Source of the DNA: Acetobacter conturbans
Lineage (GTDB): Bacteria; Pseudomonadota; Alphaproteobacteria; Acetobacterales; Acetobacteraceae
Assembly (NCBI RefSeq): GCF_011516755.1
Contig: NZ_WOSY01000001.1
Coordinates: 186,001 to 250,000 of the forward strand
DNA length: 64,000 nucleotides
Reading direction: 5' to 3'
The position numbers and the translations under genes were made by a program. This document shows, piece after piece, positions 1-8,883 of this stretch (the first letter of the stretch is position 1; every line of letters starts with the position of its first letter). Below the pieces are notes generated by a model. The model saw only the letters and a program-made list of their open reading frames with translations, had not been told where the DNA came from and did no database searches.

Positions 1-2754
1 TCCTGCTGCAGTGCCTCGCCAGACCAATTCCAGCAAGCCTGCGGGGAGTGTCACCCCCGCGGGTAATGCGAAGGCGGTCTGATCGGTCAGGCTGATCCCG
101 CATGGAAGATCATTGAGGTGACAGGCCAGAGCTCCTCTGACGTCCGGGATCACCAGATACCAGCGATAATGGAGGTCCGATGGTCTGTCGCATGCACCGG
201 TTTCGCCGGGTTGCGGGAGGATGGAACAGGTCGTTTTGGTCCGGTCTATTGTTCCCAGATCGAGTCTGTATGTCCCCTGCCCTTCGGTTCCCATGCCCTG
301 CTCTTCCAGCGACATCCCGGTCTGGACAGGCTGCCAGCCATTGCGCGGATCTTCCGTGAATTGCCAGCCTTCCGAAAGGCTCACCGTGGGCGCATTCGGG
401 AAGGGCATCCATTCCTGCACGCCGTCCAGTTTCCCTGTTGCGGGATCGTTGTCGGCCGGTGCGCTTTCTTGCCATTCAAGACAAAGCATTTCATGCGGGC
501 GCATTCGGATGGCGGCGGTCTCTCCGGCGGCCAGTGTTCCCCATGAGCGTCCTGTCCAGTTGAGGGGGCCATCCTCCCTGCCAGCCTCTGCGGGGACGGG
601 TTCCCATGCTTTCAGGTGCCGGGGATTTTCAGAGACTCCAAGCACAAGGTCACGCCACCGGCCGGTTTCATTCTGAACAGCCAGCCGGGCGCGTGCGCCC
701 CCATCGGCAGTGTCGGACAGGCGATGCCAGGTGATGCGACCGCCGAGGGGAGGCTTCTGCTTTGCATGAACCGCGATGTTTTCGGGCTGGTCTGGCGGCG
801 AGAGGCACGCGACGTTTCGAAGCGTCGCGGCAAGACGCCATGCCTCCGCGCCGATGGTCTCTTCGGACACACCCCGCAGCATGTTTTCCAGTGCCGTTCT
901 ATTGGTGGAGAACTCGATGTTGTCCGGGGTTTCCTGTCCGCAAAGTGGCACTAATGGCCGCTCTTTTATGGTGCTGGTCAGAATTTCGCACCCCCTCCGG
1001 GCACCGAAGGCCGACAAAGTGGTGAAGCTTGCCGCATGTTCAAGCCACCCTGCACCCGGCAGGATGACGGTCGTAATCCCGGCCTCGATCTGACCTTGCT
1101 GCAACTGGCTTTCGTCGATGATGACAAAAGGACAGCCTGCTTCATCCAGAGCCTGCGCCCATGCTCCGAATATACGCGCCGAGGCGGCATCGACCGGACC
1201 TGCCCACAGATCGGCCAGCGGATACAGGAGTGCGACAGTACGGACCGGGACGCCATCTTCCAAAAACTTTGAAACCTGCAAAAGCTCGTTTGAAAGAAGG
1301 GCCATATGCTCCCACCATGGCTGTAGATTGAAGCCGGGTGGAAAATCCTGACGGGGGTCGAACATTCCTGCTGGTGTTCTGTTCACGACGCCGGGGAGGT
1401 AGAGCGCGTGCAGCAATATACGCCGCGCGCCGCACAGGAGATGTCGCAGGGACTGTGTACGGAGGCGTGCGGGCGTGAGATCCCACTGCCCCAGCAGAGA
1501 CGCCCGCCCTGCTTCGCGTCCGGTAGAGTATTGTTCGACCGTGCAGCGTGAGCGTCCGTTCGCCCGTGCGACTGAGTCGCCGAGGATCACTGAGAGCTGA
1601 GGCACATAGTCTGCGGCATCGACCGTGGTTGACTTACGGTAACGGTCCACGCCGAAGTGATCTGTTCCCGGCATCACGCGCGGGTCCATTCCTCCGAGCC
1701 CTTTGCGGGGTGACCATGCTCCGACATGCGGCAGCAGTTCGTGTCCGCTCAGCCCCACTCCATGTTCCCGGCACCACCGTGACAGCGTTCCGAAAAATGC
1801 TTCATGCATGCGCGATGAGTAGAGTCTGAAAAACTCAAGACGCAGACGCGAGGAGTCTTCGTCTTCTTCCTCCGCAAGAGCGGCAAGATGGCGCAGGCTC
1901 AGCCCGCGCGTCAATAAACTCTCGTCCCAGAGAATGCTGTTGCCGACAAAACCGCATCGCTCGGTCCAGTCCTGAAAACCGGCATAGGGGTGATCGAAGA
2001 AAAACCCTTCCGCAGTAGGCAGTGTTTCAAGAAGTGGGCCATAGACCTTATCGGCGAAGCGTTCCGCCATTTCTGGCAGAAGATAGTTCACCAGCCGTGA
2101 TTGCAGGCTTCGGGCGGAGACGAGAAGCGTGATGCTTTCACCGGATACTGTTGCGGCATGCCGCTTGGGATCGCTCGGGTTCCTATCCTGCGCCTCCTCT
2201 CCAAACCACGCAGTCACCGTGCAACCCGCTTCACCCGGTTCCACGATCAGGTCGCGTGGAGACAGCACCTCGCCATTCCGCACAAAGCCCTCGACCTGCC
2301 ACTCTCCCCACCTGGCATGCCCTTCTTCCTGACACCACAAGGCTCCTTCCGGTCCGAGAAAATCGAGGAAACTGGAATGTATGGAAGAAATCGTGAAAAC
2401 ATGCGCCTCACCTTTCGGTGCGGCTCTTCCCTTGCACCAGAAGAGATGGCGTTCGCGCAGATGATCGGCCCCTGCGACGGTCGTTCCGCCGCCATGCCCG
2501 GACATCCAGTTATATTCGTCATAAATTTCGATGGAGAGGCCAAGAGCCTGCGCCTGCCTGCCTACGAACGCGCACCGGGCCAGATAATCGGATGAAAGAT
2601 AGTCACCAAGCGGCATCGACAGCCGGGCCTGCACCAGAAGACAGCCGAGACCAGCGCGCGCCGCCGATTCAAGAACGTCCTGACATTCCTGCTCATCGGG
2701 CAGATAATGCCAGAACCAGAAGGCGGCCGGGCGGAACTCGTTGTCTCCGTGCAT
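1..2754 (-). CDS. GH106-like glycoside hydrolase (alpha-L-rhamnosidase-like), cut by left edge
   Basis: The frame is open from an ATG at 2754 to base 1, giving at least 918 codons with no stop, so the C-terminus lies outside the window. The N-terminus reads FRPAAFWFWHYLPDE and then, near residue 80, IYDEYNWMSGHGGG. That is the layout of GH106 and related large glycosidases, which start with RPxxFWxW and carry a YDE...SG motif. Further on, VEQYSTGREAG and QWDLTPARLR match the conserved central barrel region of those proteins. No signal peptide is visible, so the enzyme is probably cytoplasmic. The start is only 2 bases after the stop of the upstream GH63-like gene, which implies translational coupling. 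Family members are mostly alpha-L-rhamnosidases, but the substrate here is inferred only from family and context. Confidence 0.7.
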   Translation of the reverse strand, partial: MHGDNEFRPAAFWFWHYLPDEQECQDVLESAARAGLGCLLVQARLSMPLGDYLSSDYLARCAFVGRQAQALGLSIEIYDEYNWMSGHGGGTTVAGADHLRERHLFWCKGRAAPKGEAHVFTISSIHSSFLDFLGPEGALWCQEEGHARWGEWQVEGFVRNGEVLSPRDLIVEPGEAGCTVTAWFGEEAQDRNPSDPKRHAATVSGESITLLVSARSLQSRLVNYLLPEMAERFADKVYGPLLETLPTAEGFFFDHPYAGFQDWTERCGFVGNSILWDESLLTRGLSLRHLAALAEEEDEDSSRLRLEFFRLYSSRMHEAFFGTLSRWCREHGVGLSGHELLPHVGAWSPRKGLGGMDPRVMPGTDHFGVDRYRKSTTVDAADYVPQLSVILGDSVARANGRSRCTVEQYSTGREAGRASLLGQWDLTPARLRTQSLRHLLCGARRILLHALYLPGVVNRTPAGMFDPRQDFPPGFNLQPWWEHMALLSNELLQVSKFLEDGVPVRTVALLYPLADLWAGPVDAASARIFGAWAQALDEAGCPFVIIDESQLQQGQIEAGITTVILPGAGWLEHAASFTTLSAFGARRGCEILTSTIKERPLVPLCGQETPDNIEFSTNRTALENMLRGVSEETIGAEAWRLAATLRNVACLSPPDQPENIAVHAKQKPPLGGRITWHRLSDTADGGARARLAVQNETGRWRDLVLGVSENPRHLKAWEPVPAEAGREDGPLNWTGRSWGTLAAGETAAIRMRPHEMLCLEWQESAPADNDPATGKLDGVQEWMPFPNAPTVSLSEGWQFTEDPRNGWQPVQTGMSLEEQGMGTEGQGTYRLDLGTIDRTKTTCSILPQPGETGACDRPSDLHYRWYLVIPDVRGALACHLNDLPCGISLTDQTAFALPAGVTLPAGLLELVWRGTAAG

Positions 2755-2756
2755 AT

Positions 2757-5012
2757 TCAGTCAGAGCCTCGGGTATATCCATGATGTTCAGAAGAGGGAG
2801 AAAGCCAGACCTGAATCCCGGAGGCGCCTTTTTCCAGAACGATCTCTGCCCCGCGCGGGCCGTCGGAAACGGTCAGGTCGCTGCCAGCCGAAACCGCCCG
2901 AACGACGGATGATGGGTGAACATTACCCAGAACAAGCCGACCTTCTTTTTCAGCATCATGCCGTGAAAACTGCAGAGAGATAAAAGTGTTTTCGATGCGG
3001 ATCTGTGAAACGCGGCCTTGACGGGTCCATCCCAGAAGCAAGCGCCCCTCGCGTTCGATGCGCGCTTCTTCCTCGGTCATATGCAGGGTGATGGGTCCAA
3101 CCGGACTTGTAACCGGCCCCAGTCGACCTGCCGTGCCGTTCCACGACACGCACCACCCATGCCAGGGGCTCATTTCCATGACATCCGATACCCCGATCAG
3201 CGGCAGCATGGCTCCCCATGACAGGAAGAGGTCTGTATCCGCCTGATCGTCGGCCAGACCGGTATCGGCGTTGTAGTTTTCTCCTGATATTCTCTTCTCT
3301 TTCCAGGAGAGATCGAACAGATCCATGCTGCTGTCAGCAAGTGACGTTGCGGCCCGATCCAGACCGTAACGCCGCAGTCCCTGCCACACGAAGTAATTCA
3401 CGTTGGGCCAGATCCGCCCCCGCCAGTAAACATTGTCATGAAACGCAGGATCGTTGCGGCTGACATTCGGCAGCATGAAACGCCCGCCAAATACATCCGG
3501 GTCCATCAGGAGTGCGACCAGCTGCTCCGCCTGCTGTTCTGTCGCCGCGCCACAGATCAGGGGATAAAGTGATGTGGGACCAATGCTTTTTACAAACGTT
3601 CCCAGACCACGTTGTCGGTTGGCGAAGACATCCCGTTCCGTATCCCACAGGACTTCGGAGATGGCGCGTCGCCCCGCATCCGCCAGTGCATCGAAACGTG
3701 TGGCTTCATCCGGGCGCCCCAGTGCACGCGCCATGTTGGCCAGCATTTCGGCATCAAGTGTCAGGCAACAGTTCAATCCGAGGTCAACGGTGGACAGGCA
3801 ACGTGCCTTAGGATCGTAGATGGCCTCGTCATGAGTTGGCGAATTGTCCATGCCCGTTTCATTGCATGCACCAAAGCGTGTGCCCTGATAAAGCCCATCT
3901 CCCACGTCCGATGTGCCACATGAGACCAGTCCGGTGCCGTCGGGATCGCGCATAGTGCGCCACCAGTCGTGGTTACGGACGAGATCTTCGTAGGTCCGGT
4001 CAAGCACGCTCAGTTCGCCCGTGCGCAGATAGATCATCCACATCATGAACGCGCCATTCGGCGCCTGTGTGCGATCGACCCATGCATCGTTCGACGTTAC
4101 GATGCAGGCGAAATTCCCTTGTGGCGTAGCACTTGCCATCGAAACATCGATGTTTTCGCGTGATACGATCCGATCGAACAGAGAGGTCATCAGGGCCGCA
4201 TAGGTCTGGTCGTTCCACCAGACGGCGAATGTTCCCAGATTCCACAGGCGACTGACGCAGGTATAACTACGGTGGTTCAGCCCATCATACAGGGTATTCC
4301 ATGCCATGACGTCACGCACTGCATCGAGCGCTCCTGCGTGACGCCCTTCCTGTGTGGGCAGCATGGCAAGATCTGTGCTTTTACGAAGCGCAGCCTCTGC
4401 AAGGGTCACGGCCAGTTCTTCACTATCTGCGACAACAGCAGCGAAGCGGCAGGATGGCATCATTTCAAGATTAAAACGCAGTGCCAGAACCGGAGCTTCC
4501 ACACCCCGACTTCCCTTGTAGAAATAACCATTTGTCTCGAAGTCGTCCTGAACCTCTTCCAGTGTTTCATGGGCAGTGACCTGAACGGGGGCTGTGTCCG
4601 GACGGAGCGCGACGATACGGCCCTTGATCGAAACGAGGGCTTCAGTGCCGGTCCAGCGCACCTTGCTGCCATCATCGGCAGACAGGCAGAGCGACACCCA
4701 GTAACGCAGGCCCCATTCGCCGCTTCTGGTGAGTTTCCATTCCCCCACCACTGCACGAGGTTCCGGTTTGGAACAGGAAAAGTCGATACCAGTTCCTGCA
4801 AAGTTCGTCGAAAACTCGACAAGGCTTCCATCCATCGCATGACGACCGAATGTCATGTCTTTTCCGCCAGCCAGCGTGGTGGCGGCTTTCAGTTTCGTCG
4901 AATAGAGGATCGGGGTTATGCGCACACCCAACGGCAGGAACACCATCGCGGCCGGGTGGTCGGACCATGTATTCCATGCGCGCGCCATGGGCATGTTTCC
5001 GTTAATCAGCAT
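2757..5012 (-). CDS. GH63/MGH1-like (alpha/alpha)6-barrel glycosidase
   Basis: A 751-residue protein without a signal peptide. The N-terminal ~200 residues look like a beta-sandwich. The C-terminal part has glucosidase I/YgjK-like motifs: NETGMDNSPTHDEA (probable acid Asp), WRGRIWPNVNYFVWQGL, and GENYNADTG with a likely catalytic Glu. These are typical of GH63 and the related MGH1-like alpha-glycosidases with an (alpha/alpha)6 barrel. It lies 13 bases downstream of the GH3 gene and 2 bases upstream of the GH106-like gene, so the three hydrolases form one operon. It probably removes an alpha-linked glucose or mannose-type residue in the cytoplasm. The exact linkage cannot be read from sequence. 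Confidence 0.8.
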   Translation of the reverse strand: MLINGNMPMARAWNTWSDHPAAMVFLPLGVRITPILYSTKLKAATTLAGGKDMTFGRHAMDGSLVEFSTNFAGTGIDFSCSKPEPRAVVGEWKLTRSGEWGLRYWVSLCLSADDGSKVRWTGTEALVSIKGRIVALRPDTAPVQVTAHETLEEVQDDFETNGYFYKGSRGVEAPVLALRFNLEMMPSCRFAAVVADSEELAVTLAEAALRKSTDLAMLPTQEGRHAGALDAVRDVMAWNTLYDGLNHRSYTCVSRLWNLGTFAVWWNDQTYAALMTSLFDRIVSRENIDVSMASATPQGNFACIVTSNDAWVDRTQAPNGAFMMWMIYLRTGELSVLDRTYEDLVRNHDWWRTMRDPDGTGLVSCGTSDVGDGLYQGTRFGACNETGMDNSPTHDEAIYDPKARCLSTVDLGLNCCLTLDAEMLANMARALGRPDEATRFDALADAGRRAISEVLWDTERDVFANRQRGLGTFVKSIGPTSLYPLICGAATEQQAEQLVALLMDPDVFGGRFMLPNVSRNDPAFHDNVYWRGRIWPNVNYFVWQGLRRYGLDRAATSLADSSMDLFDLSWKEKRISGENYNADTGLADDQADTDLFLSWGAMLPLIGVSDVMEMSPWHGWCVSWNGTAGRLGPVTSPVGPITLHMTEEEARIEREGRLLLGWTRQGRVSQIRIENTFISLQFSRHDAEKEGRLVLGNVHPSSVVRAVSAGSDLTVSDGPRGAEIVLEKGASGIQVWLSPSSEHHGYTRGSD

Positions 5013-5025
5013 GGTTATTTTCCAC

Positions 5026-7383
5026 TCACCCAGTTCTGCCGATCCGCGCCAGTGCGGTCACAAGTCCGTCGATTTGTGGTTCATGGCTCAGGCTCCATGA
5101 CAATGTATCGTAAATTCCAAGAAACGACTGACGTCCTCGTGCCAGAAGATCGGCTGCATCCGATTGACTCATGGCCTCTTCACACACCAGCCACTCTACG
5201 AGACTCTCTTCAGCTCCGGCGAGTTCGAGGACTGCACTCATTGGTGTTTCAGGCGTCACCAATGGCGCATCCATTGTCAGAAGATCTGGCATAACTGTCG
5301 TGCTCAGCCTGATGTCGCGTGAGGATGCACCGACATCAATCATGATAGGGCTGTCTGAAAGCTGCCAGTCCTGCTGCAGGATATCGAAATAGGCAAAATC
5401 ACGGAAGGAAAGAGTCAGTTCGATCCGGCGTCTTTCCCCTGCTTCCAGAGACATGCTGCCAAATTCACGCAAAACCCGCAGAGGGTATGTCATCCGCTGC
5501 TCACGTTTTCCTGTATCATGGCGGTGCACGTAGAGTTGCCATACTTCCCGCCCGGCGACTGTCCCCTCATTGGCAATGGAAAAGCTTATCTTGACTGTTT
5601 GTTCGCGGCCCTCTCCACTCTGCTCCATGGCCAAGTCATTATAAGAAAACTTTGTGTAGGACAGGCCAAATCCGAATGGGTAGGCTGGTTCCACTTTCCT
5701 GCGATCAAACCAGCGATAGCCGACAAAGATGCCCTCCCGATACAGATGCTGCCCCTGTTCACCGGGCCATCCCAGAGCAGCCGGACAGTCTTCCTCGTGC
5801 TGAGGCCAGCTTGTCGTCAGTTTTCCTGATGGACACCGATCACCAGACAGAAGCGCCGTGATGGCCTGCCCGAACCCCTGCCCGGCATAACCCGCGAGCA
5901 TTATGGCTGCTGCATCGTTGCGCCAGGGCAACAGCACTGCATCCGGTGCGATCACCACCGCAATCGCATCCACATCGCCTTTCCGCAGACGCGCCATCAA
6001 CGCATCATGGGCAGGAAGCAAAGAGAGGTTTTTCCGGTCCGCATCCTCTCCCGATTCTGCCTTTGGGGCGCTGACAAAAACAACAACCGTTTCCGCCAGA
6101 GAGGCCAGTTTCACGGCTTCTTTTTCGCGTTCGATCGATGCCGTGCCATCTTCCATCCAGCCCGGTGCATACCAGATTTCGCGTTCAGGAAAGCGCTCAC
6201 GCAGGCAGGCCAGGGGTTCGTCTACCCGCCATGCCGTCACGGCAGCACTGCCCGCCCCCTGTATCTGGGGCAGAAGTGCATCTGTCCCCACCACGAGAAC
6301 TGCACCGCCTTCGTCTTTCAGAGGCAGAATACCGTCTTCATTCCGCAACAGCACGCAGCCTTCTGCCGCCCCCCGCACTGCCAGCGCATGATGGGACGGA
6401 TAATCCGGAACAGGAGCAGCCTCTTCCGTCTTACGCGCCTCATCGATACGCACGATAAGTTCCAGCATCCGTCGGCATGATTCATCGACTGACGCCATCG
6501 GCACTGTCCCGGCGGCAAGGGCATTGGCCAATCTGGTCTGCCGCGCTTTGCTCAGGGGCATATCAAGATCGCAGCCTGCCAGCAAAGCCGCCGGGCGATC
6601 ACGAATGGCATGCCAGTCGGATACCACCAGCCCGTCGTACCCCCATTGATGACGCAATACATCATTGAGCAACCACGGGTATTCCGAAGCCTGCTGGCCA
6701 TTGAGGCGATTATAGGCTGTCATGACCGTCCATGGATCAGACTTTTTTATGACGCGCTCGAATACTGCCAGATAGACCTCCCGCAACGCCCGCTCTTCCA
6801 CCACCGAATTCATTGTAATCCGCTCGGTTTCGGAGTTGTTGCAGGCCAGATGTTTGAGCGAGGCCGCCACACCACAGCTTTGCAGACCCCGAATGAATCC
6901 CGCGGCCATATCAGCGGACAGGACCGGATCTTCGCTGTAATACTCGAAGCTTCGTCCGGCGAGTGGCATGCGCCGGATGTTCACTCCCGGCCCCAGCAAC
7001 ACGTCCACGCCGCGTGCACGGCATTCCTTTGCGAGTGCGCACCCGACCTCATGCATGAACGCCTGATTCCAGCTTGCCGCCAGAACCGACGCGGCAGGGA
7101 AACAGGTGGCGGGATAACTTGCCCCCAGCAGGGCTGTTCCCGTTTGCTCGGTCTTGCGGCCGGTCTCCACCAGCGCGAAAAAAGCGTCGGTGTCATCTTC
7201 TGTTGGCGCCGACGTTTCAGGAGGACGCACCACCCGAAGACCGTTTGAACCATCCGCCATGCGAAGAGAGCGAACTTCAAGCCGTTCGATTGCCTGGGTA
7301 TGAAACAATCCGGCTCCGGAAATGAGAGCCAGTTTTTCCAGCAGGGTCATTTCCGTCAGAGTGCGCTCTATCCATCCGGTCAT
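5026..7383 (-). CDS. GH3 family beta-glucosidase
   Basis: A 785-residue GH3 enzyme that releases non-reducing beta-linked sugars, usually glucose. The TIM-barrel part holds KHLACNNSE (residues 187-195) and the nucleophile motif GLVVSDWHA with Asp256. The second alpha/beta domain carries SGEDADRKNLSLLPAHD, where the general acid region is expected. The last ~150 residues form the usual fibronectin-III-like domain (GREVWQLYVH...). There is no PA14 insert and no signal peptide, which implies a cytoplasmic enzyme. The ATG at 7383 follows the symporter stop by 4 bases, with AGAGG about 9 bases upstream. Placement between a sugar symporter and two other glycosidases points to stepwise breakdown of an imported glycoside. 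Confidence 0.92.
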   Translation of the reverse strand: MTGWIERTLTEMTLLEKLALISGAGLFHTQAIERLEVRSLRMADGSNGLRVVRPPETSAPTEDDTDAFFALVETGRKTEQTGTALLGASYPATCFPAASVLAASWNQAFMHEVGCALAKECRARGVDVLLGPGVNIRRMPLAGRSFEYYSEDPVLSADMAAGFIRGLQSCGVAASLKHLACNNSETERITMNSVVEERALREVYLAVFERVIKKSDPWTVMTAYNRLNGQQASEYPWLLNDVLRHQWGYDGLVVSDWHAIRDRPAALLAGCDLDMPLSKARQTRLANALAAGTVPMASVDESCRRMLELIVRIDEARKTEEAAPVPDYPSHHALAVRGAAEGCVLLRNEDGILPLKDEGGAVLVVGTDALLPQIQGAGSAAVTAWRVDEPLACLRERFPEREIWYAPGWMEDGTASIEREKEAVKLASLAETVVVFVSAPKAESGEDADRKNLSLLPAHDALMARLRKGDVDAIAVVIAPDAVLLPWRNDAAAIMLAGYAGQGFGQAITALLSGDRCPSGKLTTSWPQHEEDCPAALGWPGEQGQHLYREGIFVGYRWFDRRKVEPAYPFGFGLSYTKFSYNDLAMEQSGEGREQTVKISFSIANEGTVAGREVWQLYVHRHDTGKREQRMTYPLRVLREFGSMSLEAGERRRIELTLSFRDFAYFDILQQDWQLSDSPIMIDVGASSRDIRLSTTVMPDLLTMDAPLVTPETPMSAVLELAGAEESLVEWLVCEEAMSQSDAADLLARGRQSFLGIYDTLSWSLSHEPQIDGLVTALARIGRTG

Positions 7384-7387
7384 TGTT

Positions 7388-8743
7388 TCAATCCTCTGGA
7401 ATGATTAGGGCTTCTGCCGAGTTGCTCATCGTTGTCGCTGCTGACACCGGGGGATAAAGCTGGATCACAATGATCGACAGCAACCCGACGCAGAATGGAA
7501 CGCCCAAAAAACCGAACGTGATTGCGTGTCTGGCGGCTTCGCTCTGGATCGCCGCATGGCCGTCGTAACCACCCCATGCAAGAAGCGCCGCGACCAGGAA
7601 TCCGCCAAGAGCCCACGCACTTTTTCCGGCAAAGCTGTTCATCGAATACGCAATTCCTGCGGCGCGCACACCTGTCAGCACGGCTCCGATATCGATCGCT
7701 TCGGCCAGCATCGTGTAAAATACGGGGAGCGCTATTCCATCGAAAAAGCATACCAGTCCGAATAATCCTATCAAAAGCCACGCAGTGTTCGGTGCCATCC
7801 AGAACAGGATAAGACCCGTCATGGAGCAGGCATATCCCAGCGTGATCGCAGGTTTCCAGCCGAGACGGGGGGCCACGAATGACGATACGAACACGCCCGT
7901 GGCCTTTGTCACGCCCATGACTGAAATCAGCAGGCCACCAAAGGCTGCATCACGCCCCAGAACATGCTCGGCATAATAAATTGCAAAACCATAGAAAGAT
8001 GTAAGATCGATATAAAACAGGCTGAGTGCGAGGGTAACCACGACCCATGCCCGGTTTTGCAGCAGAGACCGCAGTGTCACCTTCAGGGGCAGCCTGTCCG
8101 GAGCCAGCGCTATGCGCTCACGACAGACCCATGAAGGCACCATGGCCACCACAGCGCCTGCGGCGGCAACCAGCCCGATACCGGCCATATATCCGAAATG
8201 GGCAATGGCTGGCGGCACGAGGCTGCCCACCAGAAAGGTTCCGAGGGTCGCGCCGACCATGCGATAGGTTGAGAGTGACAGGCGGTCATCTGACCGTTCG
8301 CTCATTGTATTTGGAAGAAGTCCATATGGAACAATGAAGAACGAAAATATGATACCCATTGCCAGATAACTGACCCAGGCCCAGATGAGTTCACCGGTAG
8401 CACCGGAGAATGGACGAGCGAAACAGGCGCAAAGAGAGAGGGCCAGCGGCACGGCAAACCAGTGCACGTAAGGCATGACGCGCCCGGAGAACAGCCCGCG
8501 CCGGTCGATAATCAACCCCACCACCGGATCGGAAAAACTGTGCACGATCCGCGCCACGAGCATCAGCATGGCGAGTTGTCCTGCCGCCATGCCCACGACA
8601 TCGGTATAAAAATGAATCAGATAGGAGCCGGTGATTCCAAACATCCCGTTGCCGACGAGATCACCTAGACCGAAAGCCATTCGCTCCTTCAGCGGCAGAC
8701 TGTGTTTCCCCCCACCCGGCCGCTTGCCGTCGGCTTCAGTCAT
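7388..8743 (-). CDS. GPH-family (MelB-like) sugar:cation symporter
   Basis: A 451-residue polytopic membrane protein with about 12 hydrophobic segments. The start (MAFGLGDLVGNGMFG, then LIHFYTDVVG) and ARIVHSFSDPVVGLIIDR are the signature region of the glycoside-pentoside-hexuronide:cation symporters (MFS_2). It should carry a sugar or glycoside across the inner membrane using a proton or sodium gradient. It is the first gene after the TonB receptor and is followed closely by the three glycosidases, so it likely delivers their substrate. Substrate specificity cannot be deduced. Confidence 0.88.
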   Translation of the reverse strand: MTEADGKRPGGGKHSLPLKERMAFGLGDLVGNGMFGITGSYLIHFYTDVVGMAAGQLAMLMLVARIVHSFSDPVVGLIIDRRGLFSGRVMPYVHWFAVPLALSLCACFARPFSGATGELIWAWVSYLAMGIIFSFFIVPYGLLPNTMSERSDDRLSLSTYRMVGATLGTFLVGSLVPPAIAHFGYMAGIGLVAAAGAVVAMVPSWVCRERIALAPDRLPLKVTLRSLLQNRAWVVVTLALSLFYIDLTSFYGFAIYYAEHVLGRDAAFGGLLISVMGVTKATGVFVSSFVAPRLGWKPAITLGYACSMTGLILFWMAPNTAWLLIGLFGLVCFFDGIALPVFYTMLAEAIDIGAVLTGVRAAGIAYSMNSFAGKSAWALGGFLVAALLAWGGYDGHAAIQSEAARHAITFGFLGVPFCVGLLSIIVIQLYPPVSAATTMSNSAEALIIPED

Positions 8744-8883
8744 CCCAGTTCACCCTGCTCAATATCCCGCCATCTTCTGGCCCAGACGCACTCACACGAA
8801 GCCTTTATGGGCGCCAGGACCATGAGCCACTCTCTCCACAACCATGCATCAGTTTACCTTGTTCTGGCAGTGGAAAAGATAAA

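Noticed and set aside
4272-5294. A 340-codon plus-strand frame over the GH63-like and GH3 genes
   Set aside because: It is antisense to two recognisable glycosidases and crosses their boundary.
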